This document shows positions 1 through 8,290 of a stretch of 39,305 nucleotides of DNA, piece by piece. The stretch is from Bacillota bacterium (lineage in GTDB: Bacteria > Bacillota > Bacilli > Bacillales_A > Planococcaceae), in NCBI GenBank assembly GCA_023405135.1, contig JAEXYZ010000095.1, positions 1 through 39,305 of the forward strand, read 5' to 3'. The notes under the pieces are model-generated. The model saw only the letters and a program-made list of their open reading frames with translations. It made no database searches and was not told where the DNA came from. Position 1 is the stretch's first letter, and each line of letters begins with the position of its first letter. A program made the position numbers and the translations under genes.

Positions 1-452
1 TCAGAAAATATCGTAACATAATGAGATGCTTCATAGCGCTCAGCCTTTTGTTGATGGAGAATTGAATCATTTTCGTATTGGTCATCTATGTCTTGATATA
101 GGTTGCCGCCTAACACAATATTTAAAAGTTGTATCCCTCGACAAATCCCAAAGATCGGCATTTTCTTCTTTAGAGCAGCTTTTGCAAGAGCAATTTCGGC
201 GAGATCCCTTTGCAAACTTACTTCACCAAGCTTCGGATGTGGCTCCTCATTAAAAAAATGAGGGTGAACATCTACCCCACCAGTTAATAATAATCCATTT
301 AACGTCTCTACAAGTTGATCTACATCTTTTTCTACACCAAATGGAATACATAACGGAATACCACCTGCATCAATAATAGAATGAACATATGGAGCATTCA
401 AACTATACTTTTTATCATTTTGAGACATCGTTACGCCAATGATCGGTTTCAT
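1..452 (-). CDS. Gamma-glutamyl-GABA hydrolase-like class I amidotransferase (partial, N-terminal part)
   Basis: The first 150 residues are visible; the reading frame stays open to the window edge, so the C-terminal part is missing. The translation starts MKPIIGVTM and contains LLLTGGVDVHP (around residues 54-64) and the nucleophile elbow FGICRGIQLLN with Cys104, followed by GGNLYQD and SHYVTI. These are hallmarks of the peptidase C26 / PuuD family, which hydrolyses gamma-glutamyl bonds, for example gamma-glutamyl-GABA in putrescine catabolism; the catalytic His/Glu lie beyond the window. The start is supported by GGAGGTGC seven bases upstream. The substrate cannot be told from sequence. It appears separate from the pil operon, which ends at a terminator between them. 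Confidence 0.85.
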   Translation of the reverse strand, partial: MKPIIGVTMSQNDKKYSLNAPYVHSIIDAGGIPLCIPFGVEKDVDQLVETLNGLLLTGGVDVHPHFFNEEPHPKLGEVSLQRDLAEIALAKAALKKKMPIFGICRGIQLLNIVLGGNLYQDIDDQYENDSILHQQKAERYEASHYVTIFS

Positions 453-528
453 GAAAGCACCTCCAAAATAATCTATGAACTTGATATAGAATATTCTTAT
501 TGGTAGCTTTCATTTCCTTCAAAATTAA

Positions 529-556
529 AAAGCTTAACGAAAAATAGCTAAGCTTT
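529..556 (-). terminator. Rho-independent terminator of the pil operon
   Basis: On the minus strand a 10-bp stem (AAAGCTTAGC / GTTAAGCTTT, one G-U pair) encloses an 8-nt loop and is followed by TTAATTTT. It overlaps the last bases of the pilD stop codon, so it closes the nine-gene pil operon. Confidence 0.75.
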
Positions 557-1307
557 ATAAAATCGAACTATACCATTCCAATATTGAATTTCCGTAAAAG
601 TATACGATAATTGCCGCTAAAGCAATGGACGGTCCAAAGGGTACAGGAGTTTTTGTTCCTTTTCCACTGGACTTTAACATTATAAATCCAACGACCATTC
701 CGATTACTGAAGCTAAAAATAATGTCAGCAATGAATTTAAAGTACCTAATACTATTCCAATTAAGAAAAAGAGCTTTATATCTCCCCCACCCATTCCGCC
801 TTTTGAAAGAATAGCAATTAGAAATAGTAAACCAAAGCCAATAAAGGCTCCAAGCAAACTGTCCCACCAAGGCTCAAGTGGAGATAAAATTCTTCCAATC
901 GCTAAAAAAGGTAGGAAGAATAACAAGATTTTATCTGGAATTAGCATGTATGCAAAATCGGTCACGACGATGATCATTAAAAGTGAGATAAATAATAATG
1001 CAACAACTAATTCAAGACTTAATCCCAATTTCCAAACTGCAAAGGCAAATAAAATTCCTGTTGCTAATTCCGTTAATAAATAAATCGGAGAAATTTTCAC
1101 ACCACAGCTTCTACATTTTCCGCGCAAAAGTATATATGAAAAAACAGGTATTAAGTCGAGGGTCGTTAATCGACGTTCGCAGTTTGTACAATGGGATGGT
1201 GGAGTGACAATCGATTTCTTCAAAGGCACCCGAAGCCCCACTACGTTAAAAAATGAGCCAAATACAAGGCCAAACAATAACGCAAATATTGTATAAACAA
1301 TCTCCAT
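555..1307 (-). CDS. pilD: Prepilin peptidase / leader peptidase PilD (type IV)
   Basis: Membrane aspartyl protease that cleaves the class III leader peptide of prepilins and usually N-methylates the new N terminus. The 250-aa length is normal for the family. An N-terminal membrane segment ending in FGSFFNVVGLRVP is followed by a cytoplasmic zinc-binding loop with C40xxC43 and C65xxC68. The two catalytic aspartates fit D117 (VTD) and D176 in the GGGD motif at 173-176. Several further hydrophobic segments follow. It is the last gene of the pil operon, 90 bases after pilO. GGGGAG precedes the ATG. Its substrates are presumably the major pilin at 3800 and the ten or so minor pilins encoded divergently. 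It could also process competence pseudopilins. Confidence 0.95.
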   Translation of the reverse strand: MEIVYTIFALLFGLVFGSFFNVVGLRVPLKKSIVTPPSHCTNCERRLTTLDLIPVFSYILLRGKCRSCGVKISPIYLLTELATGILFAFAVWKLGLSLELVVALLFISLLMIIVVTDFAYMLIPDKILLFFLPFLAIGRILSPLEPWWDSLLGAFIGFGLLFLIAILSKGGMGGGDIKLFFLIGIVLGTLNSLLTLFLASVIGMVVGFIMLKSSGKGTKTPVPFGPSIALAAIIVYFYGNSILEWYSSIL

Positions 1308-1397
1308 TTAAAACTCCCCTTACTTTTACCTGTCATTCTGATTTTAAGAATGGATACTTAACTATTTCGTAAATTTTCGAATTAATATTTACATCGA

Positions 1398-2138
1398 TTA
1401 TTTTTCACCTTCATAATAGAAAGTTGTAATTTGAATAGAAGCTGTCACCTCATCTGTTGGTTCTTCAGCAAATTCATTTTCCTCTCCCGGTAATGAATAG
1501 TTAATTGTATCAATATGCATGACACGTTCAAGGTTTTCAATTTCCTTTATAAATTGTTGTAGATTTTCATAATTTGATGATGAAACGTCCAGAACAAATG
1601 TGATCATTTTTAGTTCTGCTGGTAATGTTTCTGCAGCTATTGTAGATATAGGAGAATCAGCTTGTTCAGTCGTTTCACCTGTTTCAGTTATTGTTTCCCC
1701 TTCTCTAGCCGGCTCTTCTTCAGTTGTCGTTTCTTCAGGTGTAGCAGCCTCCTCTGTTACTTCCTCCTCAGGAGTAGGTACAAGTTCTGATTCAGAAACG
1801 ACCGAATCATAATTATTAAATGTAATCGCTTGTATGCGGGAATCTGTTACAAATTCTAACTCTTCAATATTTAATAATAGTTGATCAATTTCACGGGATT
1901 GTGGCACTTTTTTTCGAAGTTCAAAAATATTAGCTACTTCTATATTGTCATCAATTTGATCACTCTTTTGTCCTTCAAGTGCAACAATTTCACTTTTTAA
2001 AGTACTGACCGAACTTTCAAGAGCTTTTGCTTCATCTTTCTTCGGAAGTACAACATAGTAAAATAAAGCAAATAATAATGCAGCAACTAAAGCTACTAAT
2101 AAAAGTAATTGTGAATTTTTGCTATTTGAAAGTTTCAT
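1398..2138 (-). CDS. pilO: Type IV pilus inner-membrane protein PilO-like
   Basis: 246 aa: short cytoplasmic N terminus, one membrane segment (about residues 11-31), a coiled-coil stretch (about 35-75), then a ferredoxin-like extracytoplasmic domain of the PilO type at the C terminus. PilO pairs with PilN to link the cytoplasmic ATPase platform to the pilus. Identification rests on weak sequence resemblance plus the pilM-N-O order. The stop of pilN overlaps its start (TAATG), so translation is coupled. An insertion very rich in Glu, Thr and Pro (about residues 119-165) splits the periplasmic-type domain; it looks disordered and is unusual for the family. Confidence 0.82.
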   Translation of the reverse strand: MKLSNSKNSQLLLLVALVAALLFALFYYVVLPKKDEAKALESSVSTLKSEIVALEGQKSDQIDDNIEVANIFELRKKVPQSREIDQLLLNIEELEFVTDSRIQAITFNNYDSVVSESELVPTPEEEVTEEAATPEETTTEEEPAREGETITETGETTEQADSPISTIAAETLPAELKMITFVLDVSSSNYENLQQFIKEIENLERVMHIDTINYSLPGEENEFAEEPTDEVTASIQITTFYYEGEK

Positions 2139-2725
2139 TATTGTGTACCTCCAATAGCTAAAGAATGGCTATCTATTACTAAAACGATATTGGCTGAATG
2201 TCGTGGTATTACATCAAAATCTGTCTCAGCTTCTGTACCTTCCTCAGGATCTAAGTCAAAGCTCGTAATAGATGAAACTTGCACATCAACAAAATAAGGA
2301 CTACTTGATAATTTTGCAATATAATCCGAAAGTTCATTTAATGTTTCAAAATCAATTGTCAGTGAAATGCTCGACACATCAAATGAATACTGTCTTAAAA
2401 AAGAGTTAGTTGGCTGATATTGTTGTGTTTCATCGATTAACGTTGAAACGGGATAAGAGATAAGTTCAACAAATTCAACAGATTGTTCTAGCGTGCCTTG
2501 ATTGTTTGTAATATTTACATTGACCTCGTTCTGCAATGCATCTCTCTGAGAAATTAAAGCTGATTCCTCTGTTTGTAAAGAGACAATTTCTTTCCGCGCA
2601 TTAAAATATTGCCATGTTAAGTAGGACAGTACTAATAAAACGATGATTCCAAGTAATATATACAATAATTTCGATTCCGATTGATTTTTCTCAAGTTTTG
2701 GTAAGAGGTTAATATCTGGTACCAT
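2138..2725 (-). CDS. pilN: Type IV pilus assembly protein PilN-like
   Basis: 195 aa. The start MVPDINLLP is the classic PilN cytoplasmic motif (INLLP), which binds PilM. A single membrane segment follows (about 22-42), then a coiled coil and a small alpha/beta domain. The protein normally forms heterodimers with PilO in the membrane. A strong AAGGAGG lies upstream; the start directly follows the pilM stop codon and the end overlaps pilO. PilM, PilN and PilO together form the alignment complex of the pilus machine. Confidence 0.9.
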   Translation of the reverse strand: MVPDINLLPKLEKNQSESKLLYILLGIIVLLVLSYLTWQYFNARKEIVSLQTEESALISQRDALQNEVNVNITNNQGTLEQSVEFVELISYPVSTLIDETQQYQPTNSFLRQYSFDVSSISLTIDFETLNELSDYIAKLSSSPYFVDVQVSSITSFDLDPEEGTEAETDFDVIPRHSANIVLVIDSHSLAIGGTQ

Positions 2726-3700
2726 TTAATCAACCTCCTTTAATGCCAACCCTAACAGTGATGTATGTTTTGCTTTAAAACCTGGAAAATGTTTTTCAAT
2801 AAGGGCATCATCTATTCTTTTACTTGTTACTGGTAAATTATTTTGTAAAAATGTATGAATTATTTCAATAAAAGGATTATCACCCATTATAATAATTTCA
2901 TCAACTGACTTTTCCCCTTTATATAAGGAAAAACGGAAGAAATTCATAATACGGTCAAGTTCAAGCACTTGATCTGATAAGGTCATTTGATAATCCTCAA
3001 TTTCCCCACTAAACGTAAACTCCAAATCATTTTCATCTAGCTGTTTCGAACGCCATAGATTGATGTCAGTTGGAATTGGTTGATAACGTAAAAAATCAAC
3101 ATGTCCATTGGAATAAATACAAATGGACAATTCATTAATTAACCAATTTGAAATTAAATAGGTTTTATCAGGCTCGAGAACTGCCATTTGTTCAAGTAAA
3201 CGCAAGTTACAAAGGGCACGAACATCCGCTGCTTCTGGTTGCATTTTTATATCATGAAATAAGTCAATCAGTTTATTTACTTCTTCAGATGCTGCAGCGA
3301 ACATCATTGCTTGACCATCCTTTGGGACAGGGTCGTAAACATCAAGAAGTGGCTCTTGAAACGGCAAATGAATGGAATGTCCAAGTTCCATTTGAACATA
3401 TTCTTTTAATTTATCACTAGTAACATCATTAGGATGATCAAAGGATTTTAAAAGGATCATTGGGTCAGGAACGAAAAAACGTACTTTTTGATTTTTCCCG
3501 CCCCATTTTTGGGCATTTTCCTTTAACAATTCAAATAATGCCATTTCATCTTTTAAAGTAGCTTCATCCATAATTCCACTTGGTATTGCCACTTCATAAA
3601 CTTTTGCATCCGACAATTCCGGGCCCTTCATCACAAGCGCGCGAAGTACATAATCAGTTAGTTCAATGGAGATATGAGATTTTTTGTTTCTGTTAAACAT
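2726..3700 (-). CDS. pilM: Type IV pilus assembly protein PilM (actin-like ATPase fold)
   Basis: 324 aa, soluble. It begins with an actin-like fold signature (ISIELTDYVLRALVMKG) and contains a later strand-turn motif (DEIIIMGDNPFI) typical of FtsA/PilM-type proteins. PilM is a cytoplasmic ring component that binds the N terminus of PilN. AGGAG stands eight bases before the ATG. It lies downstream of the pilin gene, separated by a perfect hairpin, and directly abuts pilN. Slightly shorter than typical proteobacterial PilM, as usual for Firmicutes. Confidence 0.88.
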   Translation of the reverse strand: MFNRNKKSHISIELTDYVLRALVMKGPELSDAKVYEVAIPSGIMDEATLKDEMALFELLKENAQKWGGKNQKVRFFVPDPMILLKSFDHPNDVTSDKLKEYVQMELGHSIHLPFQEPLLDVYDPVPKDGQAMMFAAASEEVNKLIDLFHDIKMQPEAADVRALCNLRLLEQMAVLEPDKTYLISNWLINELSICIYSNGHVDFLRYQPIPTDINLWRSKQLDENDLEFTFSGEIEDYQMTLSDQVLELDRIMNFFRFSLYKGEKSVDEIIIMGDNPFIEIIHTFLQNNLPVTSKRIDDALIEKHFPGFKAKHTSLLGLALKEVD

Positions 3701-3762
3701 GCGCTGGGCTCCTTTAAATACAAATTCAAGTTAATTTATCTTCAAAATTAATTGCCTAATGA

Positions 3763-3789
3763 GACAACTAACTACTCTAGTTAGTTGTC
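3763..3789 (-). terminator. Strong hairpin after the pilin gene (attenuator or RNA-stabilising stem)
   Basis: A perfect 12-bp inverted repeat (GACAACTAACTA / TAGTTAGTTGTC) with a 3-nt loop lies ten bases after the pilin stop codon. No U-run follows, so it is not a standard terminator. It may block 3' exonucleases or partly terminate, giving more pilin than pilMNO product. Confidence 0.6.
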
Positions 3790-3799
3790 TTTAAGGAAA

Positions 3800-4240
3800 T
3801 TAATCAAAAATATCCGTTGCTGTGCCTGTTACTGAAGTTTGTTCTGTAAATGTAGTAAGATTAGGCTTAATATCTTGAAGTGTCGCATTTGTAACTGTAT
3901 AAGTAGTTGAACCAACTACCAGTGAACCTGAAACTGTAGTTGTTCCATTAATTCTATTAGCACTTGTAAGAGTAAAGTTTCCATAAGATTCAACATAAGG
4001 ATCAATATTAGCTTTAGTAGCCGAAGTAGCACTTGAATTATCAGTGAAATAAATATTTGCACCATTTAACACATTTACAATATCAGCCTTAGCAGCTTTA
4101 GCACGACTATTATCAATAATATTCCCAATCGCAGGAACAGCAATAGCAGCAACAATAGCTAAAATAACAATAACCGCTAATAACTCAATTAAAGTTAAAC
4201 CTTTTTCATTTTTTATACGTTTTTTCATTTGTTTAAACAT
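3800..4240 (-). CDS. pilA: Major type IV prepilin
   Basis: 146 aa from the ATG at 4240. A short basic leader MFKQMKKRIKNEKG ends at Gly14, followed by LTLIELLAVIVILAIV with Glu at mature position 5, the class III prepilin signal. The C-terminal domain is small, Thr/Ser/Asn-rich and without cysteines. As the only simple pilin inside the assembly operon it is the probable major subunit. AAGGAGG precedes this ATG at ideal spacing. A second near-perfect site (AAGGAGGTGA) stands upstream of an in-frame GTG at 4300, which would add 20 residues to the leader, so the true start is not certain. A ComGC-like role in DNA uptake is an alternative, but the pilMNO context favours a T4P. Confidence 0.9.
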   Translation of the reverse strand: MFKQMKKRIKNEKGLTLIELLAVIVILAIVAAIAVPAIGNIIDNSRAKAAKADIVNVLNGANIYFTDNSSATSATKANIDPYVESYGNFTLTSANRINGTTTVSGSLVVGSTTYTVTNATLQDIKPNLTTFTEQTSVTGTATDIFD

Positions 4241-4344
4241 AACATTTCCTCCTTTTTTATCTTGTAAAACATTTTCTTTTTGCACGGACGTTTGTTGCAC
4301 TTATCTTTCACCTCCTTGCAAAACGCCCTTTGTCCCAAGTTTCA

Positions 4345-5550
4345 TTACATTTGTTCATATAAACTAAACATCGGTAAGAAGATTGCTGACACGATTCCTC
4401 CAACAATGACTGCTAAAAATAAAATCATAAGTGGTTCGATTAATGATTTTAAAGTGTCTACAGAACGATCGACTTCTGCTTCATAAAATTCCGACACTTT
4501 TTCGAGCATGTAATCCAATGAACCAGTTGACTCCCCGATACGTGTCATCGAAGTAACAAGTGGTGGAAAAAGCCAGCTTTTTTCAAGTGGTTCCGAAAGG
4601 GTGCTCCCTTTTTCAAGGCTTGTCCGTGCTTCTAAAATTACTTTTCCAATGACCGGATTCCCAACAACCCGTTCCACAATTGTTAACGCTTGTAGTATTG
4701 GTACGGCACTGCTAAATAGCGACGACAGTGTTCCCATCGTACGAGCGATAGCTGACTTTTGAAATAAAGGACCAAAAATCGGAACACGTAATAATGCGTA
4801 ATTGACCATATAGTTAAATTCTTTATTATTGTTATATAGCATGACAAAACCGACTGAAATCATTACAACCAATCCTAATACTAACCACCAAAATCGTTGT
4901 AGCCACTCACTTATTGCAATCGTAATGACTGTCATCATCGGTAGTTCTGCACCCATTGATTCAAAATTTGTAACAAATGAAGGTACTATAAAGAGCATTA
5001 AGAAAATAGCTACTATAATCGTAATGACAAACAGAACGATCGGATAGGTCATCGTTGACTGTATTTTTTTCTTCAAGTTGTATTGTTTTTCGAAAGTGTT
5101 TGCCAATTTTTCTAATGTATTGTCGATATTCCCTGTTGCTTCACCAGCCCGCATCATATTTGAAAATAATGCAGGGAAAATTTTCGGGTGTTTCAATGTC
5201 GCATTTGAAAAAGGAATCCCATTTCGAATATCCTCTTCAACAGCCTCAAGTGCCTTTTTTAAAGGTTTACTTCTTGATTGACGTGCTAAAATATTTGTTG
5301 CCTCAACAATTGAAACACCTGCACGGATAAGAGTTGCAAACTGACGACAATAGATAACAAAGTCTTGGTTTTTAACTTTTCCCCCAAAATTTAAATCTTT
5401 GTGGAGAATACTTTTTGATTCCTGTACTTCACGAGGATTAATGCCTTTTTCACGGAGCTTCGCAATTGCTGCCTTTTTATTGGCCGCATCAATAATTCCT
5501 TTTGCTTGTGCCCCTGCTCTCGTACGCCCTACATATTTGTAAACGGTCAA
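4345..5550 (-). CDS. pilC: Type IV pilus platform protein PilC (T2SSF family)
   Basis: 401 aa polytopic membrane protein with the duplicated GspF/PilC domain: first copy about residues 68-191, second about 271-393, each with the conserved FxxxLxxLxxAGVS-like and GExTGxL/GEATGNI motifs (RAGEATGNIDNTLEKL; TRIGESTGSLDYMLEKV). Membrane segments flank them. PilC is the platform on which PilB and PilT act. Its TTG start overlaps the pilT stop codon (TTGA), indicating translational coupling. Length and motif spacing are normal. Confidence 0.95.
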   Translation of the reverse strand: MTVYKYVGRTRAGAQAKGIIDAANKKAAIAKLREKGINPREVQESKSILHKDLNFGGKVKNQDFVIYCRQFATLIRAGVSIVEATNILARQSRSKPLKKALEAVEEDIRNGIPFSNATLKHPKIFPALFSNMMRAGEATGNIDNTLEKLANTFEKQYNLKKKIQSTMTYPIVLFVITIIVAIFLMLFIVPSFVTNFESMGAELPMMTVITIAISEWLQRFWWLVLGLVVMISVGFVMLYNNNKEFNYMVNYALLRVPIFGPLFQKSAIARTMGTLSSLFSSAVPILQALTIVERVVGNPVIGKVILEARTSLEKGSTLSEPLEKSWLFPPLVTSMTRIGESTGSLDYMLEKVSEFYEAEVDRSVDTLKSLIEPLMILFLAVIVGGIVSAIFLPMFSLYEQM

Positions 5551-6599
5551 ATGTAATCACCTACGTCCATGTAAGGTTTTGCTTCCTCCAATGAAACTTT
5601 TCCTCTAGATACTAAGTCTTGAATTGAATTTTGTAACGTATGCATGCCAAGTGCGCGACTTGTTTGCATAATACTTGGAATTTGATGAATTTTTTCATTG
5701 CGAATTAGATTTGTTACAGATGGAACCGCAACTAAAATTTCCGTTGCCGCAACCCGTCCACTCAAATCTTTTCGAGCGAATAATCTTTGCGATATGATTC
5801 CTTGTAATACGTTTGCTAGCTGAATACGAATTTGCCCTTGTTGATGTGGTGGAAACACGTCAATAATTCGGTCAATGGTCGTTGGTGCACTTGATGTATG
5901 AAGTGTTGCAAACACTAAGTGCCCTGTTTCAGCAGCTGTAATCGCTGTTGAAATCGTTTCTAAGTCGCGCATCTCTCCTACCAGTATCACGTCTGGATCT
6001 TGACGTAAAGATGCTCGTAAACCACTTGCAAAGTCTTGTGTATCAATGCCAACTTCTCGTTGATTAATAACAGATTTTTTATGGTGATGTAAATACTCGA
6101 TTGGGTCTTCTAACGTAATAATGTGTTTTGATTTCGTTTCATTAATATAATCAATCATTGCCGCAAGTGTAGTTGATTTACCCGAACCTGTTGGACCCGT
6201 TACTAAAATTAATCCTTGTGGTTTGTCAGCAAGATCAAATAATACTTTCGGCATAGCAAGTGATTCAATCGTCGGAATTTTAGACGGAATTAAACGGAAA
6301 GCAATCGCGCTCACATTCCGTTGATGGTAAGCATTCACACGGAAACGACATAACCCTTCAAGAGAATAGTTAAAATCCGTTTCTCCTTTTTCCTGATACT
6401 CATCGACCTTATAGTTAGGCAAAATTTCCTTTACCATTTCTTGTGCTTGTTCCGGTGTTATCGGGCTGTTACCAAAATGCTCCAACTTACCGTTTTTTCG
6501 ATAAACTGGTGGAATACCGACTGTAATGTGTAAATCCGATGCCTTTTCTTCATATGCTCTTTTTAATAATGCTTGAATCGATAAATTGTTATTATCCAT
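5547..6599 (-). CDS. pilT: Pilus retraction ATPase PilT
   Basis: 350 aa, typical PilT length. Walker A GPTGSGKST at about 135-143; Asp box and Walker B RQDPDVILVGEMRD; His box TAAETGHLVFATLHTSSA. The C-terminal NLIRNEKIHQI resembles the AIRNLIRE retraction motif of PilT. Its presence predicts retractile pili and therefore twitching or DNA-uptake capability, rather than a competence-only Com pilus. It lies between pilB and pilC in the operon with AGGAAGTG before the ATG. Confidence 0.96.
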   Translation of the reverse strand: MDNNNLSIQALLKRAYEEKASDLHITVGIPPVYRKNGKLEHFGNSPITPEQAQEMVKEILPNYKVDEYQEKGETDFNYSLEGLCRFRVNAYHQRNVSAIAFRLIPSKIPTIESLAMPKVLFDLADKPQGLILVTGPTGSGKSTTLAAMIDYINETKSKHIITLEDPIEYLHHHKKSVINQREVGIDTQDFASGLRASLRQDPDVILVGEMRDLETISTAITAAETGHLVFATLHTSSAPTTIDRIIDVFPPHQQGQIRIQLANVLQGIISQRLFARKDLSGRVAATEILVAVPSVTNLIRNEKIHQIPSIMQTSRALGMHTLQNSIQDLVSRGKVSLEEAKPYMDVGDYI

Positions 6600-6610
6600 T
6601 ATTTCACTTC

Positions 6611-8275
6611 CTATTCAGCCGTTGCCACACGCAATACTTCTTCAGTTGTCGTTGCCCCAGCAATTACTTTTAAGAACCCATCTTCGAGTAATGTACGATA
6701 GCCCGCTTCTTTCATGTAGTTACGGATTGTACTAATTGCTGTTCGCTGTAAAATAAACTCTTTAATTTGTCGATCAACTGGTAAAATTTCATGAATGGCA
6801 AGTCGTCCTCGATATCCTGTTTGGTTACAAGAGGCGCAACCTTTTCCACGTCGAACCGTCTCTATTTGTAGATCGGCTTGGGCAAAAATTTCTTTTTCTC
6901 GATCAGTTGCAGGTACTGTTTGTCCACAGTCACGACATACGCGACGAACAAGACGTTGAGCTATAATACCTACAACAGATGAGGAGATTAGAAAGGGTTC
7001 AATTCCCATATCGTCTAATCGAGATATCGACTCAACTGCACTATTTGTATGCAATGTACTTAACACTAAGTGACCTGTAAGAGATGCACGAGTAGCAATT
7101 TCAGCAGTTTCTAAATCTCGAATCTCACCAATCATCACGATATCTGGATCTTGTCGAAGGATTGAGCGCAAACCTGCAGCAAAGGTTAATCCTACTTCTT
7201 CTTTCACTTGAATTTGGTTTATTCCTTCAAGTTGATATTCGACTGGATCTTCAACCGTAATAATATTGACGCCTTCTTTATTTAGATGAGAAAGTGCGGC
7301 ATATAATGTAGTTGATTTACCTGAACCTGTTGGACCTGTAATTAAAACAATTCCGTTTGGACGGGCAATCATTTTGCGGAATAAATTCTCGTTTTGCTCT
7401 GAAAATCCAAGCTTGTCAACATCTGTTGCCACATTACTTAAATCAAGAATACGCATAACAACTTTTTCACCAAAAATTGTTGGTAATGTTGATAAACGTA
7501 TATCAATTGGTTTAAAGTTAACTGTTGTTTTAATACGACCATCCTGAGGGACACGGTTTTCCGTAATGTTTAATCCACCCATAATTTTCACACGAGCGAT
7601 AATCATATTTTGCATATGTTTAGGCAATGAACGCTCTGTTTTTAGTACACCATCTACACGATATCGAACTCGAAAATCGTTTTCTTGTGGGTCAAAATGT
7701 ATATCACTTGCTCGTTGAACAACTCCTTGAGCAATGATTTGATTTACTAAACGAACAATAGGTGAGTCTTCATCGGTAATTTCGGGTTGTGGTTCATTTG
7801 CTGATACGCCAAGATCAGAAAGGGCTGCATCCATCGATTCTTGCAAGTCATAATATTTCGTAATCGTACGATATAAATCATCTTTAGCGGCGATACTCGT
7901 TTCAATTTGACACCCAGTAGCCATTCGAACTTCTTCAATAGCAAAATAATCCATTGGATCTGCCATGGCGATGAATAATTTATTTTTATCCCGTCGGATT
8001 GGCATTATTTTCGCTCGTTTTGCTAATGACCCTGGAACTAATTGTAGTAATTCAGGATCAATCGAATATTGATTCAAATTGATGTGTGGCACACCTAATT
8101 GGAACTCCAAGACTTCAATTAACTGCTGTTCTGTTAAATAATTTTCCCGAATGAGAAAGTCCCCTAATTTTTCATCTCTACTCTTATTTGACAATGCATA
8201 ATCCAATTGTTCTGGTGTGATAACCCCAGCTTCTATTAGTAAGTCTCCAAGACGTTTTCGAGCTTGTACTTTCAA
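6611..8275 (-). CDS. pilB: Pilus extension ATPase PilB with N-terminal MshEN domain
   Basis: 554 aa. An N-terminal MshEN/GspE_N region (about 1-145) contains RLGDLLIEAGVITPEQLDYAL and a second, more degenerate copy (KLGDFLIRENYLTEQQL). In characterised proteins this type of repeat binds cyclic di-GMP. The hexameric ATPase core has Walker A GPTGSGKST at 314-322, Walker B near 376-387, and a zinc motif C447xxC450...C480xxC483. PilB powers pilus polymerisation on PilC. TTG start with AAAGGAG upstream; 11 bases separate it from pilT. Confidence 0.96.
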   Translation of the reverse strand: MKVQARKRLGDLLIEAGVITPEQLDYALSNKSRDEKLGDFLIRENYLTEQQLIEVLEFQLGVPHINLNQYSIDPELLQLVPGSLAKRAKIMPIRRDKNKLFIAMADPMDYFAIEEVRMATGCQIETSIAAKDDLYRTITKYYDLQESMDAALSDLGVSANEPQPEITDEDSPIVRLVNQIIAQGVVQRASDIHFDPQENDFRVRYRVDGVLKTERSLPKHMQNMIIARVKIMGGLNITENRVPQDGRIKTTVNFKPIDIRLSTLPTIFGEKVVMRILDLSNVATDVDKLGFSEQNENLFRKMIARPNGIVLITGPTGSGKSTTLYAALSHLNKEGVNIITVEDPVEYQLEGINQIQVKEEVGLTFAAGLRSILRQDPDIVMIGEIRDLETAEIATRASLTGHLVLSTLHTNSAVESISRLDDMGIEPFLISSSVVGIIAQRLVRRVCRDCGQTVPATDREKEIFAQADLQIETVRRGKGCASCNQTGYRGRLAIHEILPVDRQIKEFILQRTAISTIRNYMKEAGYRTLLEDGFLKVIAGATTTEEVLRVATAE

Positions 8276-8290
8276 TTTTATTTCTCCTTT

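Noticed and set aside
625..1083. Plus-strand frame opposite pilD
   Set aside because: It is antisense to a well-supported membrane peptidase and has no ribosome site or recognisable domain.
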